From Candidatus Zipacnadia bacterium (lineage in GTDB: Bacteria; Armatimonadota; Zipacnadia; Zipacnadales; Zipacnadaceae): a stretch of 9,304 nt of DNA. Each line of letters starts with the position of its first letter. Positions within the stretch are counted from its first letter, which is position 1. The notes under the pieces were generated by a model. It was not told the origin of the DNA and made no database searches. It saw only the letters and a program-made list of their open reading frames with translations. A program made the position numbers and the translations under genes. The stretch is from positions 1 through 9,304 of the forward strand of contig JALGTJ010000035.1 in assembly GCA_029821415.1 (NCBI GenBank), given 5' to 3'. This document shows, piece after piece, positions 6,487 through 9,304 of this stretch.

Positions 6487-7857
6487 TCAACTCTCTTGCT
6501 GTTGCAGATTGCGGCGCACAAACAACCTGATCGGAGTACCTTCAAAGCCGAATGCTTCACGTAGTTGATTGATCAGGTAACGCTTGTAGGAAAAGTGCAT
6601 CAGTTCAGGGTCATTGACCTGCAGCACAAAGGTTGGTGGCCGGGTGGTGACCTGCTCAATGCTGCGTATGCGCAGCCGACGATTCTTACGGGAAGGAGGC
6701 TGGTGAGCTACCAGCGCTTCCTGCAGAACCTCGTCAAGTTGCGTCGGCTCAATCTCTCGGGCGTACTGTTTGGCAATTTGCCTGGCAGTTGGGAGGATCT
6801 GCTCAAGCCCCTCACCAGTAACCGCCGAGGTGAAGATTAGTTCTGCGAAGTCAGCGAAGCGCAGCCTACTGCCGACGATAAGAGAGAAATCGGCGCGCAG
6901 CGTCTGCTCGATTTGCGCCATATCCGTGCCCTCGTCATTTTGACTACGAGCAAAGTCCTGTACCAGGTCCCACTTGTGCGCCAACAGCACCAAACCGCGA
7001 CCTGCATTCATCACTTCGCCGACAATATGGGCATCCTGGTTGGTGACGCCCTCCAGGGCGTCAATAACCACTATCCCGACATCAGCGCGCTGTAGGGCCC
7101 GTAGGGCCCGCAGGCTGCTGTAGTATTCCAGGCCCTGACTACGCTTGCCCCGGCGCCGCAGTCCGGCGGTGTCCACCAGACGGTAGGGCTCACCCTCAAA
7201 TTCAACAGCTATGTCTACCGCATCACGGGTGGTGCCTGGCTCCTCGCTGACTATGACCCGCTCTTCGCCTAGGAGAGCATTGATAATGGCGGATTTGCCA
7301 GCGTTGGGTCGTCCTACCAGGGCTATGGCAACTTCCCCAGCTACCGGCTCTACCTCGGCTCCCGGCGGCGGGAGGTTGTAGAGAATGGCGTCAATCACCT
7401 CGCCCAGGCCGTAGCCATACAGCGCCGACAACTGCAGGGGCATGCCAAAACCCAGCTCCGCAAATTCATTGGGGTCCAGCTTGGGGCTTTCCATCTTATT
7501 GGCGATCAGCACGACAGGCTTGCCCGAGCGGCGTACTACATCGGCTACTTCCCAATCTAGCGCGACCAGTCCTTCGCGAGCATCCACCATAAATAGCAGC
7601 AAGTCGGCTTCCTGCAGGGCAATAGCGGCTTGCTCTTTTACTTTGGTCATAAACTGATCGCCCTCGGCTCCGGCCAGCCCGCCTGTGTCCACCAGGACGA
7701 TTTCGCGCCCATCCAGGTCAATCTCCGCATACAGCCGGTCCCGCGTCACACCAGGAAGTGCATCCACGACGGCCAGTCTTTGTCCAACCAAGCGGTTAAA
7801 CAGGGTTGATTTTCCTACGTTGGTGCGCCCGACTATCGCCACAAAGGGAGCAGCCAC
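6487..7857 (-). CDS. der: tandem GTPase Der (EngA), 50S ribosome assembly factor
   Basis: Der is an essential double-GTPase that helps mature the large ribosomal subunit. The 456-residue product has G domain 1 with P-loop GRTNVGKS (10-17), a switch-region TRD (38-40), DTGG (57-60) and NKME (120-123). G domain 2 has GRPNAGKS (182-189), TTRD (209-212), DTAG (229-232) and HKWD (294-297). The C-terminal KH-like domain spans about 365-450, including [20 protein letters not shown] and [10 protein letters not shown]. Both G4 motifs depart from the textbook NKxD: E for D in the first and H for N in the second. Translation starts at a GTG 3 nt after the upstream TAG, with GGGGGGA about 6 nt before it, so it is coupled to the TPR gene. 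The length is normal and no frame lesion is seen. Confidence 0.96.
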   Translation of the reverse strand: MAAPFVAIVGRTNVGKSTLFNRLVGQRLAVVDALPGVTRDRLYAEIDLDGREIVLVDTGGLAGAEGDQFMTKVKEQAAIALQEADLLLFMVDAREGLVALDWEVADVVRRSGKPVVLIANKMESPKLDPNEFAELGFGMPLQLSALYGYGLGEVIDAILYNLPPPGAEVEPVAGEVAIALVGRPNAGKSAIINALLGEERVIVSEEPGTTRDAVDIAVEFEGEPYRLVDTAGLRRRGKRSQGLEYYSSLRALRALQRADVGIVVIDALEGVTNQDAHIVGEVMNAGRGLVLLAHKWDLVQDFARSQNDEGTDMAQIEQTLRADFSLIVGSRLRFADFAELIFTSAVTGEGLEQILPTARQIAKQYAREIEPTQLDEVLQEALVAHQPPSRKNRRLRIRSIEQVTTRPPTFVLQVNDPELMHFSYKRYLINQLREAFGFEGTPIRLFVRRNLQQQES

Positions 7858-7860
7858 TCG

Positions 7861-8262
7861 CTATCCCCCCTCATTGAGCTGAGGATGGTCAGATAGCCAC
7901 TTCTCCACAGTGGCTCGGTTGCCCGCTTGGTTGAGGCGAGAGGCAACTTCGCGCACTACCTCGGGCTGGCGGGCAATGGCGTGGGCCTGGTCAAGCGCCA
8001 GCAGTACTGTGCTCACCGGCAGCTTACCCTCCTGAACCATAGCAACTACCGCGTCGCCGGCCTGGCCTATCTCGGGATGAAAGGCCAGCGTCTGAGACAG
8101 TTCCCAGAGAGCCTCCTGATATTCTCCTGCCTGGTTGAGCAGGTCGGCTCTCATCAGTTTGGCCTGGGGATTTGCGGGATTATCAACCAGCACCTGTCCC
8201 AGCTCGTGGATGGCTTGCTCCCGCTCGCCGTTTTCTGCGAGGGCCGTTGCTCCTCTCTTGCA
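7861..8262 (-). pseudogene. TPR-repeat protein, C-terminal segment (fragment 3 of 3)
   Basis: This frame carries the C-terminus of the TPR protein: ATALAENGEREQAI, then a clear TPR (NPANPQAKLMRADLLNQAGE, then YQEALWELSQTLAFHP), a helical stretch VSTVLLALDQAHAIA, and the end DHPQLNEGG followed by TAG at 7861-7863. The frame stays open upstream to about 8400, but that part reads as low-complexity nonsense because the real protein is in another frame there. No start codon with a ribosome site is seen near the junction. On its own this would be an untranslated tail unless the +1 shift at about 8249-8262 is absent in the living gene or is bypassed. The stop sits 3 nt before the der start. Confidence 0.7.
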
Positions 8263-8931
8263 GCCACAGAGCATAAGCCAAAGCCGCGCGTAGGGCCGAA
8301 TTGCTCGGGTCGGCCAGCACCTCTGCCGCATAATAAGCCTCGGCCTCCATGGGACGCCCCGCCTGCTTCCACAGCTCCACCTTGGCCATCTCGTAGTCAC
8401 TGCTGTGGGGCTGACTGCTCAGCAGTTTGGCCAGGGCTTGCTGGCGAGCTTGGCTCAGTGGCTGGGAGTTTCCCTGCATCTCGACAATCAGCTCCAGTGC
8501 TTTGCTATCCTGCACGATGCGGGCCACATAGTCATTCGCCAGGGCTAAGGCGTCATCAGGGCGCTCGGGAAGTAGCAGGAGAGCGGCTTCTGCCAGGGCC
8601 TTGCCGTACTTCGGCGAGCGGGCGGCTCGCTTGTAGCAGTCGGCGGCCTGGTGGAGCTGATTGCTGCTGGCTAAGGTGCGAGCAACTTCCAAAGCCAGAG
8701 GCGCCGAATCAGGATAGGCGTCTGACAAGGCCTTCAATTCGGACGCCGCGTGTTCGGGGTCGCCAAGCTGCTCATAGATGCGACTCAGATAGTGAACGAT
8801 CAGGTGAATAATGCGTTGATCGGGTTGGGCAGCGCCCAATGTATCGGCTAGCACACTGGTCAGAAAATCACGCGCCAGCGACAGGCGCTTGATTGACTCT
8901 GTGCACTGGATCAGAGCTTCGTATGCTGGGG
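8183..8931 (-). pseudogene. TPR-repeat protein, middle segment (fragment 2 of 3)
   Basis: The segment reads NPAYEALIQCTESIKRLSLA into helical repeats: HLIVHYLSRIYEQLGDPEHAASE, PLALEVARTLASSNQLHQAADCYKRAA, ALAEAALLLLPERPDDALALA, DYEMAKVELWKQAGRPMEAEAYYAAEVLADPSN, ending ALAYALWLQER. Paired helices of about 34 residues with A/G at the small-residue positions are the TPR or SEL1 pattern, which mediates protein-protein contacts. After about 8252 the frame becomes Arg-rich nonsense and stops at 8183. The first possible start inside is GTG at 8854, but in-frame helical sequence continues upstream to about 8930, so this is a continuation and not a separate gene. Confidence 0.7.
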
Positions 8932-9304
8932 TTGCCGTGCTGAGCCGCTATTGCCTTGCGCAGGTAGGGGAGGGCCTGCTGGCAGTTATCCTGTTGCTGC
9001 AGCACCCGGCCCATCAAGTAGTTGCCCTGCCCGTGGCCTGGCTGCTTCTGGAGAATCTCGTCGGCAATTGCCTCTGCCTGTTCGAGATTGTTGGCTTGTA
9101 AGTAGTATTCAGCCAGCAACGCCTTGGCATCCAGGCTATCAGGATTCTTAGCAATCAGTGCCTCAATGCGGCTTTTGGTCATTTGCTGGAGGCTGAGCTG
9201 TCGGGAAAGTCCCGCCGAATCAACCTCAGGCTCAGAAGCGTTCTGCCGGTAAAGATACGTTTGATAGCCCTGGTTGCTGGTCTGCACGGCAAGCTGCATC
9301 AACT
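8868..9304 (-). pseudogene. TPR-repeat protein, N-proximal segment (fragment 1 of 3, runs off the window)
   Basis: The frame is open to the right edge of the window, so the true start lies beyond 9304; the TTG near 9302 is probably internal. At least two TPRs are clear: PDSLDAKALLAEYYLQANN with LEQAEAIADEILQKQPGH, then GNYLMGRVLQQQDN with CQQALPYLRKAIAAQHGNP. The segment before them (about 9190-9300) is Gln/Ser-rich with no recognised motif. Past GNP the frame gives a short non-repeat tail and TGA at 8868-8870, while the repeat continues in the +1 frame. It is probably a large scaffold or cell-envelope TPR protein. No signal peptide can be judged because the N-terminus is missing. Confidence 0.7.

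Noticed and set aside
7092..7109. Tandem 9-bp repeat GTAGGGCCC twice
   Set aside because: It lies inside der and encodes the repeated LRALRAL of an expected helix; the Der sequence is otherwise normal there.
7927..8811. Long plus-strand open frame (294 codons) opposite the TPR gene
   Set aside because: Its translation is Pro/Arg/Cys-rich with no domain pattern, and it lies antisense to clear TPR sequence; it is a shadow of high-G+C codon use.
8926..8933. Programmed +1 frameshift at CCCC read by the tRNA-Pro(GGG) encoded in this window
   Set aside because: The zero frame reads AAC CCC AGC, so the Pro codon is followed by A and not C; a re-pairing slip is not favoured, and a homopolymer indel is simpler.
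1..9304. CRISPR array, transposase, toxin-antitoxin or defence genes
   Set aside because: There are no regularly spaced direct repeats, and no open frame on either strand carries matching motifs.

Overview
The window comes from a bacterial chromosome of moderately high G+C (mid-to-upper 50s % by eye). Every gene I can support lies on the minus strand, so transcription runs right to left. The core block reads TPR protein, der, plsY, gpsA, HU, tRNA-Pro(GGG). This der/plsY/gpsA/HU grouping resembles the arrangement in Firmicutes and related Terrabacteria. Together with a large anchored (alpha/beta)8-like protein and an interspersed 'GGACAGGCG' repeat, it suggests an environmental lineage such as Armatimonadota or another deep Terrabacteria group. 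That placement is inference and is not proven by the sequence.

Layout from right to left. (1) 9304-7861: a tetratricopeptide-repeat gene that enters from beyond the window and is split over three reading frames by two +1 shifts. (2) 7857-4785: der (GTG start, 3 nt after the TPR stop), plsY (6 nt after der) and gpsA (overlapping plsY), a tightly packed unit for ribosome assembly and phospholipid precursor synthesis. (3) 4702-4418: an HU-type DNA-binding protein. (4) 4318-4241: tRNA-Pro(GGG) with encoded CCA. (5) 4240-4024: an intergenic leader with two inverted repeats and a possible small ORF. (6) 4023-2752: a class III aminotransferase close to putrescine aminotransferases. (7) 2733-607: a 708-residue single-pass membrane protein with a glycoside-hydrolase-like barrel and a C-terminal beta-sandwich, 18 nt after the aminotransferase and probably in its operon. 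(8) 606-387: a non-coding gap with a hairpin and a roughly 113-bp palindromic repeat module bounded by a perfect 10-bp inverted repeat. (9) 386-1: the N-terminal part of a SAM-dependent methyltransferase, cut by the window edge and lacking an in-frame start at its conserved N-terminus.

Functionally, PlsY and GpsA work in sequence: GpsA makes sn-glycerol-3-phosphate and PlsY acylates it. Der and HU are housekeeping neighbours. The aminotransferase and the membrane protein look like a separate two-gene unit with no obvious metabolic link. I found no defence system, CRISPR array, insertion sequence with transposase, or clearly new multi-gene system. The most notable signals are the three frame lesions at the two ends of the window, the repeat module, and the unassigned barrel protein.
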